DNA of 64,000 bases from Burkholderia cepacia (GTDB taxonomy: Bacteria > Pseudomonadota > Gammaproteobacteria > Burkholderiales > Burkholderiaceae), in contig NZ_CP073638.1 in NCBI RefSeq assembly GCF_029962485.1, positions 372,001-436,000 of the forward strand. The letters run 5' to 3'. Below, one piece after another: positions 23,718 to 33,673 of the stretch (position 1 is the stretch's first letter; each line of letters starts with the position of its first letter). The notes beneath the pieces are model-generated. The model did no database searches. It was not told the DNA's origin and worked only from the letters and a program-made list of their open reading frames with translations. The position numbers and the translations under genes are program-made.

Positions 23718-24407
23718 CTACAGCGGATGTGCGGCGCCGGCCTGCGCCAATAACGAAACGGCGGCCGGATCGGGCTGTCCGTTCGAATCGATCGCGCCGG
23801 CCTTGGCGAGCGCAACGAGGTCGCTGTCGACACCCGGTTGCCCGACCACGAACGATGTGGTCAGGAACGCAGGCGCCGCGAGCGTGACCGCGTAACGCTG
23901 CTGCAGGTTCGACACCACGGCCGATTGCGCGGCCTGGACCGCGTTCGGGTCGTTCATCACCTGCTGATCGTGCAGGCTGCCCTGGAAATTACCGATCAGC
24001 CCGGCCGTGTTCGTGCCGAGCTGGGCCGCGAGATACACGAGCATCAGCTCGGTCTCGGGCGTCGTATTGAAGGTGCCGCCCGCATACGCCAGCGAATGCA
24101 GGCTCGTGCCGCCCGACGTCACGGTGATGACGCACGGCAGCGTGGCGTTGACCGTCACGCGGTAGTTGCCGCCGCCGTCCGTCAGCGTCGTCGCCGAGCC
24201 CGCCGCGCAACTGACCGTCACCTGCGCGCTCGCGAGCGCGTCGCCCGTTGCGGCCGTGCCGGACAGCGCGACGGTCTGCGTATTGTTGTTGAAGCAGACA
24301 TCGACGCCGAAGCAGGCATCGCCGTTGCACGCCTGGAGGGCTGCGAGCGTTGCAACGCACAAAGCGCCCAGCGCGGGGCGGGTGAAGCGTTCGTGGCGAA
24401 TGTTCAT
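23718..24407 (-). CDS. Putative lipoprotein with Ig-like/carboxypeptidase-regulatory fold
   Basis: A 229-residue envelope protein. The signal peptide ends in LQAC with C27 as probable lipid site; a Cys-rich stretch (NGDACFGVDVCFNNN) follows. Residues about 40-85 (VALSGTAATGDALASAQVTVSCAAGSATTLTDGGGNYRVTV) look like a carboxypeptidase-regulatory-like beta sandwich. The rest is alanine-rich helix with no family I recognise. ATG at 24407 is chosen because the signal peptide follows it. It is a single gene converging with the acetyltransferase. Function unknown. Confidence 0.75.
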   Translation of the reverse strand: MNIRHERFTRPALGALCVATLAALQACNGDACFGVDVCFNNNTQTVALSGTAATGDALASAQVTVSCAAGSATTLTDGGGNYRVTVNATLPCVITVTSGGTSLHSLAYAGGTFNTTPETELMLVYLAAQLGTNTAGLIGNFQGSLHDQQVMNDPNAVQAAQSAVVSNLQQRYAVTLAAPAFLTTSFVVGQPGVDSDLVALAKAGAIDSNGQPDPAAVSLLAQAGAAHPL

Positions 24408-24566
24408 GGTCGCGGGCAATCGGGAGAATGGGGCAACCGGCGAGCGTCGGGAATGCGGCGCTGTTCTCATTCTAGGTCCCGGATCGGCGTGCTGCTTGCC
24501 CGTTTGACCCGGTCGCGACGACATCGACGCAAATGCGTCCGCGTCGGGGCTGGCCGCCTCACCCGT

Positions 24567-26810
24567 TCAGGGCTTGCGCGCGGCCGTCTTCGTGAACGCG
24601 CCGCGCACCTCGAAGGTGATCGCATCCGCGACGTTGCCGCGTGCGTCGACGAGTTCGAGCCGGTGCCGTCCCGGCCACGGCAGCCACGCGACACGATCGG
24701 CATGCCCGATCACCTTGTCGTCAAGCCGCCACGCGAACTTCGTCGCGTGCCCGGCCGAGCGCTCGAACCAGATGCGCTGGTTCTTCGGCGGAATGTCGGG
24801 GTCGATCGCGAAGATCGTGCCGTCGGTCGGCGCGCCGATCGTCAGCGGCGCACGCGCGCCGTCCTTGCCCGGCGTGACGGGCGCGGCGAGCCGGATCGTG
24901 TCGACCGCCGTCCCGGACAGGAACCACTCGTTGCGTGCCGGCTCGATATCGCGTTCGAACGCGATGCGGCGCGTCTCGACGCCCGCCGGCGCGCGCGGCG
25001 CACGGCTCGGCAGGTCGCGGTGCAGGTAGCCGACGACGGCCGACCACACGGGCGACGCGCCCGTGACGCCCGACACGTCCCACATCGGCGAGCCGTCCGC
25101 ATTGCCGACCCACACGCCGACCGTATAGCGCGACGTGTAGCCGACGGTCCAGTTGTCGCGCATGTCCTTGCTGGTGCCGGTTTTGACGGCCGAGAAGAAG
25201 CGCGTCGCGAGCGGGTTGTCGAAGCCGAACGTGCGGACGCGCGCGTTGTTGTCGGACAGGATGTCGGTGATGACGAAACTGGCCGCCTCGCTGAACACGC
25301 GCGTGCCGCTGTCCGTACGCGCAGCCGCTGCCGTGCCGGACGCCGGTGCCGGAACGCCGGCCGGCAGGTCGACGACCTTGCGCGCGACGCCGCCGTTCGC
25401 GAGCGCGCGATACGCGTTGGTCAGCGACAGCAGCGTGACGTCCGCACTGCCGAGCGCGAGGCTGAAGCCGTAGTAATCGCCTTCCTGCGCGAGCGGCAGG
25501 CCGAGCGCGGTCAGCGTGCGCGCGAAGCGGTGCGGCGTGACGAGCACGAGCGTGCGCACGGCCGGCACGTTCAGCGAGCCGCCGAGTGCGCTGCGCACGC
25601 TCACCCAGCCCTTGAAATCCTTGTCGTAGTTCTGCGGAATGTACAGGCCGCCGCCGGCGGCGAGGTTGATCGGCGCGTCGTCGAGCAGCGACGCGGCCGT
25701 CAGCCGCTTTTCGTCGAGCGCCTGCGCGTAGAGGAACGGCTTGAGCGTCGAGCCGGCCTGGCGCGGCGCGAGCACGGCATCGACGTCGCGCGCGCTCGAC
25801 AGCGCACCCGACGATCCGACCCATGCGCGAATCTCGCCGGTCGCGTTGTCGATCACGACGACCGCGCCGTCCTGCACGTTGCGCCGGTGCGCGGGCGCGT
25901 TGAGTTCGGTCAGCGCGCGCACCAGCGTGTCGCGCGCGAAGCGCTGCAGCGGCGCATCGAGCGTCGTGCGCACCTGCGCGCCGGCCGCCGGTTTGACCTC
26001 GGCCGCGATGCGCCGCGCGAAGTGCGGGGCGAGGGCGGCGCCGTCGTCGCGCACCGCGTTGGCCGGGCGCGCAACCACGAGCTGCACGTAACCGTCGAGC
26101 GATGCGCACGCCTGCTCGGCATGCATGTCGCGCAGGATCCGGCATGCACGCTCGGCGATCTTCGCGGGCGCCGCGTTCGGCGCGCGCACGAGCGCGGCCG
26201 CGATCGCGGCTTCGCGCGCGTCGAGGCCCGACGGCGCCTTGCCGAACAGCACCTGCGACAGCGCGCCGAGCCCGACCGTCTCGCCGCGGAACGGCACCAG
26301 GTTCAGGTAGGCCTCGAGCACCTGGTCCTTGCGCCAGCCGCGTTCGAGCAGCAGCGCGTTGACAGCCTGCGAGGCCTTCTGCGGCAGCGAGCGCTGGCCA
26401 GACCGGCGCGGCGAATCGCTGAGCAGCCCGGCAAGCTGCATCGTGACGGTCGACGCGCCGCGCGTGCGCTCGTTCCACAGGTTGCCCCATGCGGCACCGG
26501 CGATCCCGCGCCAGTCGACGCCACTGTGTTCGTAGAAGCGCTTGTCCTCGGACACGACGATCGCTTCGCGAAACGCCGGTGACACATCCGCAAGCGACAC
26601 CCAGTCGCCGCGCCGTTCGGTGAGGTCGACGCGCGTGCGCTGCAGCGGCGTGCCGTCGCGCGCGAGCAGCACCCAGTCGGAGCTGCGCCAGTTGCGGCGC
26701 ACTTCGTCGTAGCTCGGCAGCGCATGCGCGACGAGCGGCACGGCCAGCACGACGGCGACGAATACGCGGCCGGCGAAACGCGCCGGCCGCGGCATTACCT
26801 GATCGATCAT
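24567..26810 (-). CDS. pbpC: Penicillin-binding protein 1C
   Basis: A 747-residue bifunctional PBP. An N-terminal membrane anchor (about 10-30) precedes a glycosyltransferase domain with EDKRFYEH (88-95). The transpeptidase domain has S354-T-L-K357, SLN (412-414) and KTGTS (543-547). A C-terminal BiPBP_C beta domain covers about 650-745. All catalytic motifs are intact. It starts 10 bp after the alpha-2-macroglobulin gene, the conserved yfhM-pbpC arrangement: the macroglobulin traps proteases entering the periplasm and PBP1C is thought to repair damaged wall. ATG at 26810 or 26795 are both possible. Confidence 0.93.
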   Translation of the reverse strand: MIDQVMPRPARFAGRVFVAVVLAVPLVAHALPSYDEVRRNWRSSDWVLLARDGTPLQRTRVDLTERRGDWVSLADVSPAFREAIVVSEDKRFYEHSGVDWRGIAGAAWGNLWNERTRGASTVTMQLAGLLSDSPRRSGQRSLPQKASQAVNALLLERGWRKDQVLEAYLNLVPFRGETVGLGALSQVLFGKAPSGLDAREAAIAAALVRAPNAAPAKIAERACRILRDMHAEQACASLDGYVQLVVARPANAVRDDGAALAPHFARRIAAEVKPAAGAQVRTTLDAPLQRFARDTLVRALTELNAPAHRRNVQDGAVVVIDNATGEIRAWVGSSGALSSARDVDAVLAPRQAGSTLKPFLYAQALDEKRLTAASLLDDAPINLAAGGGLYIPQNYDKDFKGWVSVRSALGGSLNVPAVRTLVLVTPHRFARTLTALGLPLAQEGDYYGFSLALGSADVTLLSLTNAYRALANGGVARKVVDLPAGVPAPASGTAAAARTDSGTRVFSEAASFVITDILSDNNARVRTFGFDNPLATRFFSAVKTGTSKDMRDNWTVGYTSRYTVGVWVGNADGSPMWDVSGVTGASPVWSAVVGYLHRDLPSRAPRAPAGVETRRIAFERDIEPARNEWFLSGTAVDTIRLAAPVTPGKDGARAPLTIGAPTDGTIFAIDPDIPPKNQRIWFERSAGHATKFAWRLDDKVIGHADRVAWLPWPGRHRLELVDARGNVADAITFEVRGAFTKTAARKP

Positions 26811-26820
26811 CGCTTGCTCG

Positions 26821-29800
26821 TTACTTGCCCGCGTCGGCCGGTTTCACGGTCATCGGCGGGTTCGGCCACAGGCCGTACACGGACGGTGCGTACAGCGCCT
26901 CGACGCGCGTCGGCGGCAGCCCGAAGGTGCCGACGTTGTTCAGGCGCACGGTGTATTCGACCGAGAATTTGCCCTTCGGCAGATAGTCGTAGTACGCGCG
27001 GTAGCCGTCGAAGTCACGCTCGATGAACGTCGGCCACGCGCCGTCGGGCGTCTTCTCGCCCTGCGTCGCCGCCTCGGAATCGCGGCCGAGGCCCGAGCCG
27101 AGGATCGTCGCGCCGGCCGGAATCGGGTCGTTGACCGCAACCCACGTCATGTCGCTCTGCGCATCGATGTCGAGATGCACGCGCACGACGTCGCCGCGCG
27201 TCAGCACGCCCTTGACGGCCGGCGAGACCGGCGTGACGGTCTTCGTGATCCGGTAGCCGGCCGCGAACGGCGAGCGCAGCGGCACGGCCGCGAGGCTTTC
27301 GACCGTCGCCCACGGGCGGCCCGTGCCGTCTTGCGTGACGGACAGCGTGGCCGGCCCCTGCGACGCGCGCGGCCACGGCAGCATCACGCTGCGGGCAGCG
27401 GCGGCGCGGGTGGCCGGGGTGGCCGACGCAGCCGTGTCGGCGGGCGCGGCCGCCGGCGCCTGCGACCACGCGATCGAGCGCTCGTCGCCGCCCAGCGCGA
27501 CCTTCGTCGCGCCGGCAACCGGCGTGCTCTCGTAGGTGCGCGAGAAGCGCTCGACCGCGAGCAGGCCGAGCGCATTCGATGTCGTCGTCTGCCATGCGCC
27601 CTGGCGCTGCAGGGCGAGCAGGCCGGCCGTCACGCGCGGCATCTCGTCCTTCCACGCCGGGTCGCCCGCGAATTCCAGCGCGAGACGCGCAGCGTTGGTC
27701 TCGTTGCTGGTCATCAGCCACCACAGGTCGTCGTCGCGCGCGGTCGAGAACACGAGCTGCGTGCCCTGGTACGTCAGGCGCGCACGCAGGATCTGTTCGA
27801 CCTGCGCGCGTTTCTCGTCGCGTTGCGGGATGTCCTTCACGCGCGTCAGGATCGCGTGATAGTCGATCACGGCCGACGTCGGCCACTGGTTCGGCGCGAT
27901 CTCGATCGAGCCGAGCATGCGGCCTTGTGCAGCGCCGAAGCGCGACAGCGCCTCGATCGCGGCGAGCTTGCGCAGGTCGCGGTCCTGGCGCGGCGCCCAC
28001 GCGTTGCGCTCGATGCGGCCGTCGACGAAGCGCGCGAGCCCGGCCTCGAGCTGCGTGCGCAGGTCTTCCGGCAGCGCGAAGCGCGGGTCGAGGCGGCTGG
28101 CTTCGTCCGACACCACGAGCAGGTATGACGACAGCGTCGGGCTGCCGTGGTGCGAATCGTCGGACGACGGCGGGAAGTAGCTCGCGAGCCCGTCACCGTC
28201 GAGGTAGACGGGCATGCGGGCGACCAGCGCCTGCCATTGCGCCGGGTCGCGCAGGCCGATCGCGCGCGACGTCTGCTGTTCGAGGCAGCGGTACGGATAG
28301 CGCTCGAACCAGCGCTTCACGCCGGGCAGCCCGTCGGCGAGCTTCGACTGCAACGACACGGCGATGCCGCCGCGCGGCAAGCCTTGCGCGTTGTTCGCGG
28401 CGCCGGCCGGGGAGGCCACCGGCACCGTCAGCGTGCCGTCCACTTGCGCGAGCGTCGCTTGCTGCACCGTGACCGGCAGCGCGGGCACCACCTTCTGCGC
28501 GACCGCCAGCGCGTCGGACGCGCGCTTGCCGCCTTGCTCGGCCGCTTCGATGCGCCAGTTCAGCGCACCGGCCGCGTCGAGCGCCTGCTCGGGCACGGTG
28601 ATCGTCCACGCGACCTCGGTCGCCGTATTGGCCGCGAGCGACACGGTTTGCGGCGCGACCTCGAGGCCCGTCACGCGCGGCGTCACGACAACCTGCATCG
28701 CGCGGTCGGTCGTGTTGCGCAGCGTGACCTGCGCACGGAACGCATCGCCTTCGCGCACGAGCGGCGGCAGGCCGGAGATCAGTTGAAGATCCTGCGTGCT
28801 GCGGATCGACGTGCTGCCCGTGCCGAAGCGGTCCGGGCCGACCGCCGCGATCGCGACGATCCGGAAGCGCGTGAGCGCGTCGTTCAGCGGCACCTCGACC
28901 GTCGCACTGCCGTTTGCATCCAGCGTCACGCGCGGATTCCACAGCAGCAGCGTGTCGAACAGCTCGCGCGTCGGCGCGCTGCCGCCCCCGCCGCCGGCCG
29001 GCACGGCCTTGCGGCCGAAGTGGCGGCGACCGACGATCTCCATCTGCGCGGTGGCCGTTTCGACACCGTACGCACGCCGGCGCAGCATCGCGTCGAGCAG
29101 GTCCCAGCTGTTGTTCGGCATCAGTTCGAGCAGCGCCTCGTCGACGGCCGCGACCGCGATCTGCGTGCCGGCCGGCGCGGGCTGGCCGTTCGGCAGCGTG
29201 ACCTTCACATGCGCCTGCGCCTTGCTGCGCACCGTGTAGCGCGTCGCATCGGTCGTCACCGTCACGCCGAGGCGGTGGACGCCCGTGCCGACCTTGATCT
29301 CGCCGAGGCCATAGCGGAACGCGGGCTTCGACAGGTCGACGAACGCGGTCGGCGCCTCATAGTGGCGACCTTCGCGCCAGAACGCGCGCGCCCATTCGAC
29401 GGGCGCTTTCCAGCCCCACGTGAAGAACGAGTACCACGGCACCTCGCGAATGCGGCCGCGCAGCGCAAGCACCGACACGTATACGTTCGGCCCCCACGAT
29501 TCGTCGACCTTCAGGTCGACGGTCGGGTTCTTGCCGTTCAGCTCGACGATGTGCGTTTCCATCACGCCGCCGCGTTCGACCGCGACGAGTGCCGTTGCAT
29601 AGCGGAACGGCATCCGTACCTGGAAGCGGGCCGTTTCGCCCGGTTCGTACGACGTTTTCTCCGGGATCACGTCGATCCGGTCGGTGTTGTCGCCGCCGAA
29701 CCAGAGTTCGTCCTCGCGCGTGACCCACACCGACGTCGATGCATTCGACGTACGGCCGTCGCCGTCCTTCGCGACCGCGATCAGCTGCACGTTGCCGGCT

Positions 29801-32800
29801 TGTTCGAGCGTCGCGTCGCAGGCCATGCGGCCCTTGTCGTCGGTCTTGCCCGAGCACAGCACGCCGAGGTCGCGCGTGTCGCTCTTGTTGTCGTACGCAT
29901 AGAAGCCGCCGACCATCCGCTTGCGCGACGACGTCGTGATGTGCGCGACACCCTTGATCTCGATCGGCACCGAGGCACGCGGCTTGCCCTGCAAATCGAC
30001 CGCCAGTGCCTGAACCGGCACGCGCTGGCCGACCGACACCCAGCGGCCTGCCTTGACGCCGGCCACCACCGCGGCCGGCCACAGGATCGTGTCGCCACGG
30101 ATCGTCTGTACTTCGCCGTTCGGGTCGGCGAAGGTTGCTTCGAGTGCGATGCGCTTCGGCGCGTCGACGTCGGGCAGGCCCTTGAGCGTGACCGAGCCCG
30201 AGCCGTTGCGGTCGAGCGTCAGCGGCAGCTTGTCGGCGATCAGCTTCGTCGCGTCGGGATCGTTGTTCGACGCCGATGCGTTGTCGCCGTCCTGCGAATC
30301 GTCGTCGGCATTGCCGTCGCCCTTGTCGGGGCGATACGGCGTGAAGCTGAAGTCCTCGAAGCGATCCGCGAACGGCGGCGATGCCCACTTCATCAGCGCC
30401 GACACCTGCACGGGCAGGTTCGATGCGCCACCGCCCGACACGTAGTCGATTTGCACCGCGAGCGGCGCTTCCTTCACGGCGACGAGCGGGCTCTTCTGCG
30501 CGTCGCGCGCGCCGATCGAGCCTTTCAGCACCGGCAGGCGGAATGCCTCGACGCGAAAGCTGCCGCTGTAGTAGGTGGCCGTCGGCGCGTCTTCCGGGCC
30601 GCCTTCCAGCTCGACGCTGTATTCGCCGAGCTTCGCGGCGGCCGGCAGCGTGAACTGTGTGTCCGCGCTATGGTCGGCCGCCCACGTGAGCGGCAGCTTG
30701 TAGGTCTGGCCCGTGCCGAGATGGCGGATCGTCACGCGCGTCGGGTATTGCGACGGGAACGCGAGGCTCTGCAGCGTCTCGGTACGGATGAAATGCTTCA
30801 TCGACACGGTTTCGCCGGCGCGCAGCAGCGTGCGGTCGAATACCGTATGCGCACGCACGGTCGGTGCGCTGTCGGTGTCGGTCGGCACGTTGAAGCGCCA
30901 CGATTCGATTCCGCGGTTCCAGCCCGAGCTGACGAACGCCATGTCGGGGCCCGTCTTCGGATCGTTGACGCGAGCCGACACGAAGTAGTCGTCGAAGCGC
31001 TGCTCCGACGAGCTGCATGCGTGCTTCGGCTCGAACGGCCCGTCGATCTTCAGCAGGCCTTGCGCGTCGGTCGTGCCGGCCGCGATTTCATCGCCGTTGC
31101 AGTCCGACACGCGGATCTGCGCGTTCGGCACCGGCTTGCCCTTGTCGAGCGTCGTGACCCACACGAGGTTGTTCTCGCGGCCCTGTTTCAGGTGCACGCC
31201 GAGGTTCGTGACGAGCACGGTGGTGCGCACGTACATGCTCGACGGCTTCGCGAGCAGCGAGCGACCGAGTGCGGGCGACGCGAGTTCGAGCACGTAGAAG
31301 CCGGGCTTGTCGATCGGCACACCGACCACTTCGAACGGGCGCAGCGTCTTCGGGTCGGCGGGCGGCAGCGTCAGCGTCTGCGCGCCGGGCTCGCCCTTGA
31401 GCAGCGACAGCGAGCGCACGTCGATCCGACGATTCTTCGGTGCGGGCTGTTTTTCGCCGGCTTCGAGCGGCACGTAGACGGGATGCTGGCCCTTGCGGTC
31501 GAGCAGGCCGGGAATCTGATTGTCGATCGAGCCGGCCGTCATCGACCAGTTGTCGAAGCGGTCGACGGTGCGCATCCATTGGCGGATCGCCGTATCGTTC
31601 TCGACCTTCAGGTTCGCGAATTGCGCGCCGCCCGCGTTGAGGCCCGCGATATGCAGGTCGGCCTCGACGTTGCGCAGCGTGACGGGCACGAGCGCGGGCG
31701 TATCGGGTTCGGCGAAGCGCTCGACGATCCCGAACGTGCCCGACGAGAATTTCGCGAGCGGTGGCATCGGCGCGGTGCGCGTCGCCAGCGGAAACAGGTC
31801 GGCATTCGACAGCGGCCGATCGGTCACGTCGCGCAGGCCCGACGGCAGTTCGATCGTCAGGCCGGCCTGCGCGGGCAGCGGCGGGTTGAACGTGACGGTG
31901 GTGACTTCCTCGCTCTTGTCGTCGGCTGCGAAGGTCGGGTTCAGCGAGCCATCGGGGCCGCGCAGCTTGATCGCTTCGGCGTTCTTGCGCGAGATCGGCG
32001 CATTGAACGACAGCGTGAGCGGGCGCAGCGGCGTGCAGGGCGCCTTTGCGTTCTCGCGTTCGCACGAGAAGCTCGCGGCGAATGGCGCGCGTACGGTGAA
32101 GTCGAAGCGTCGTTCGGTTTCATTCGCGATGCCGCTCGGGCTCGCGACACCCTTGCCGTACACGAGCTGCATCTTCGCGCTCGCCGGCAGCGCCTGCGAG
32201 CATGACAGCGTCAGCACGCGCGCGGCGTCCTTCTTCAGACCAAAATGATCGAGCAGTGCGTTGCGCGCATCGTCGTCGGCAGCCGTGACCGGGATGCGGT
32301 TGCCGATGCCGGCCGCCTCGCACCAGATGTTCGCGAGCGCCGAACGCGGCTCTGCCGGGCCGTTCAGCTTCATCACGAAGATCTGCCGCTCCTCGATCTC
32401 GCGCGAGCCGGGGCGTACCGACACCGGGAACGGGCCACCCGTCTGAAACGTGAAGCGGCGCGGGCCGCTCGCCGCATTGCCGGCGACCGAGCGCAGCGTG
32501 TCGTTGAGCGCGACCGAGCAGCGCACGCCGGGCGGCAGGTCGTTTTCGAAATCGTAAACCCAGGTCTTGTCGTCGAGCCAGTGACCCTGGCCACGCGCGG
32601 CGGTCGAATCGTTGCAGGTGACGCGCGCGGGATTCGGCGCGGAGGCCGAGCCGAACGCGACCATCGGTTCGTCGAACTTGACGACGCTCTGCCGGACTTC
32701 GGTGACGGTGCCTTGCGGCGACACGCTCACCGTGCGCGCCGCGCCCGCGTGCAGCGAGAGCGCCGCCGCGCCGCCGAGCACCGCGACGGCGCCGATGCGC

Positions 32801-32862
32801 CAGAGCAGCCGGGTGGTGTGGTTGGTTCGATTCGCGTTGTTGTGTTTGTCGTGCTGCTTCAT
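26821..32862 (-). CDS. yfhM: Bacterial alpha-2-macroglobulin
   Basis: A 2013-residue periplasmic protease trap, longer than E. coli YfhM (about 1650 residues). It shows macroglobulin/MG2 domains, the A2M region (FDTLLLWNPRVTLDANGSATVEVPLNDALTRFRIVAIA), and the thioester motif CLEQ at about residues 1526-1529 (Cys codon at 28285-28287), followed by the helical thioester domain. The start ATG at 32862 follows an AGGG site. The N-terminal segment has one hydrophobic stretch (LLWRIGAVAVLGGAAALSLHAGAA) but no lipobox Cys, unlike the E. coli lipoprotein. It forms an operon with pbpC. Confidence 0.94.
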   Translation of the reverse strand: MKQHDKHNNANRTNHTTRLLWRIGAVAVLGGAAALSLHAGAARTVSVSPQGTVTEVRQSVVKFDEPMVAFGSASAPNPARVTCNDSTAARGQGHWLDDKTWVYDFENDLPPGVRCSVALNDTLRSVAGNAASGPRRFTFQTGGPFPVSVRPGSREIEERQIFVMKLNGPAEPRSALANIWCEAAGIGNRIPVTAADDDARNALLDHFGLKKDAARVLTLSCSQALPASAKMQLVYGKGVASPSGIANETERRFDFTVRAPFAASFSCERENAKAPCTPLRPLTLSFNAPISRKNAEAIKLRGPDGSLNPTFAADDKSEEVTTVTFNPPLPAQAGLTIELPSGLRDVTDRPLSNADLFPLATRTAPMPPLAKFSSGTFGIVERFAEPDTPALVPVTLRNVEADLHIAGLNAGGAQFANLKVENDTAIRQWMRTVDRFDNWSMTAGSIDNQIPGLLDRKGQHPVYVPLEAGEKQPAPKNRRIDVRSLSLLKGEPGAQTLTLPPADPKTLRPFEVVGVPIDKPGFYVLELASPALGRSLLAKPSSMYVRTTVLVTNLGVHLKQGRENNLVWVTTLDKGKPVPNAQIRVSDCNGDEIAAGTTDAQGLLKIDGPFEPKHACSSSEQRFDDYFVSARVNDPKTGPDMAFVSSGWNRGIESWRFNVPTDTDSAPTVRAHTVFDRTLLRAGETVSMKHFIRTETLQSLAFPSQYPTRVTIRHLGTGQTYKLPLTWAADHSADTQFTLPAAAKLGEYSVELEGGPEDAPTATYYSGSFRVEAFRLPVLKGSIGARDAQKSPLVAVKEAPLAVQIDYVSGGGASNLPVQVSALMKWASPPFADRFEDFSFTPYRPDKGDGNADDDSQDGDNASASNNDPDATKLIADKLPLTLDRNGSGSVTLKGLPDVDAPKRIALEATFADPNGEVQTIRGDTILWPAAVVAGVKAGRWVSVGQRVPVQALAVDLQGKPRASVPIEIKGVAHITTSSRKRMVGGFYAYDNKSDTRDLGVLCSGKTDDKGRMACDATLEQAGNVQLIAVAKDGDGRTSNASTSVWVTREDELWFGGDNTDRIDVIPEKTSYEPGETARFQVRMPFRYATALVAVERGGVMETHIVELNGKNPTVDLKVDESWGPNVYVSVLALRGRIREVPWYSFFTWGWKAPVEWARAFWREGRHYEAPTAFVDLSKPAFRYGLGEIKVGTGVHRLGVTVTTDATRYTVRSKAQAHVKVTLPNGQPAPAGTQIAVAAVDEALLELMPNNSWDLLDAMLRRRAYGVETATAQMEIVGRRHFGRKAVPAGGGGGSAPTRELFDTLLLWNPRVTLDANGSATVEVPLNDALTRFRIVAIAAVGPDRFGTGSTSIRSTQDLQLISGLPPLVREGDAFRAQVTLRNTTDRAMQVVVTPRVTGLEVAPQTVSLAANTATEVAWTITVPEQALDAAGALNWRIEAAEQGGKRASDALAVAQKVVPALPVTVQQATLAQVDGTLTVPVASPAGAANNAQGLPRGGIAVSLQSKLADGLPGVKRWFERYPYRCLEQQTSRAIGLRDPAQWQALVARMPVYLDGDGLASYFPPSSDDSHHGSPTLSSYLLVVSDEASRLDPRFALPEDLRTQLEAGLARFVDGRIERNAWAPRQDRDLRKLAAIEALSRFGAAQGRMLGSIEIAPNQWPTSAVIDYHAILTRVKDIPQRDEKRAQVEQILRARLTYQGTQLVFSTARDDDLWWLMTSNETNAARLALEFAGDPAWKDEMPRVTAGLLALQRQGAWQTTTSNALGLLAVERFSRTYESTPVAGATKVALGGDERSIAWSQAPAAAPADTAASATPATRAAAARSVMLPWPRASQGPATLSVTQDGTGRPWATVESLAAVPLRSPFAAGYRITKTVTPVSPAVKGVLTRGDVVRVHLDIDAQSDMTWVAVNDPIPAGATILGSGLGRDSEAATQGEKTPDGAWPTFIERDFDGYRAYYDYLPKGKFSVEYTVRLNNVGTFGLPPTRVEALYAPSVYGLWPNPPMTVKPADAGK

Positions 32863-33166
32863 CGCTCGATTGCCCTCGGAGGGAAGCTTTCTGTTTGATT
32901 GCACGCGATTCTAACCGACCGTCATGCCCGCGCATCGCGGTGCGCGGTGTGTCGTCGGCATGCGACACTGGCGTCGGCGCCGCAGATTTGTCGCGTCAAC
33001 GACACAAAAATGCAGCGAAATGTCGATTGTCTCGGATTGCGGAACATTTAATGGACTATAAAAAGATTGTTCGATCCGATTTGTGCGCGTACATTTCAGA
33101 TCCGCGCCAATGTTTGAGAAATATCAAGCGTGGTTTTCCCGAATCCGGTGTTCGAGAGAAGGAAAC
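32863..33166. other. 304-bp divergent promoter region, yfhM / glucose dehydrogenase
   Basis: The middle (about 33000-33130) is AT-rich for this genome and should hold the glucose dehydrogenase promoter; TATAAA at 33057-33062 is a -10-like box without a good -35. A short inverted repeat TTGTCG...CGACA surrounds 32987-33004. I see no ORF. Confidence 0.4.
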
Positions 33167-33673
33167 ATGCACAACGACAACACTCCCCACTCGCGTCGTG
33201 AAAGCGACGCAACCGCAAGCGGTATCACGCGGCGTCAATGGCTGCAGGGCGCACTGGCGCTGACGGCGGCGGGCCTCACGGGCTCGCTGGCGTTGCGGGC
33301 CCTGGCCGACGATCCCGGCACTGCGCCGCTCGATACGTTCATGACGCTCTCCGAAGCATTGACCGGCAAGAAGGGGCTGAGCCGCGTGCTCGGCGAACGC
33401 TTCCTGCAGGCCTTGCAGAAGGGCTCGTTCAAGACGGCCGACAGCCTGCCGCAACTCGCCGGCGCACTCGCGTCCGGTTCGCTGAATCCCGATCAGGAAG
33501 CGCTCGCGCTGAAGATTCTCGAAGCGTGGTATCTCGGCATCGTCGACAACGTCGTGATTACCTACGAAGAAGCATTAATGTTCAGCGTCGTATCCGACAC
33601 GCTCGTGATTCCCTCGTATTGCCCCAACAAACCCGGCTTCTGGGCCGAAAAACCGATCGAGAGGCAAGCCTGA
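33167..33673 (+). CDS. FAD-glucose dehydrogenase gamma (small) subunit
   Basis: A 168-residue small subunit with a twin-arginine motif (TRRQWLQGALALTAAGL, from about residue 22). It is exported folded with the catalytic subunit as a hitch-hiker chaperone. Sequence and length match the gamma subunit of the B. cepacia FAD-GDH as I recall it. The ATG at 33167 has GAGAAGGA upstream; an earlier in-frame ATG would lack a ribosome site. Its stop overlaps the alpha start (TGATG), so translation is coupled. The complex oxidises glucose in the periplasm. Confidence 0.95.
   Translation: MHNDNTPHSRRESDATASGITRRQWLQGALALTAAGLTGSLALRALADDPGTAPLDTFMTLSEALTGKKGLSRVLGERFLQALQKGSFKTADSLPQLAGALASGSLNPDQEALALKILEAWYLGIVDNVVITYEEALMFSVVSDTLVIPSYCPNKPGFWAEKPIERQA

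Noticed and set aside
28147..32205. 1352-codon plus-strand frame opposite the alpha-2-macroglobulin gene
   Set aside because: Mirror frame of a long GC-rich gene; composition is Arg/Ala/His-rich and there are no domains.
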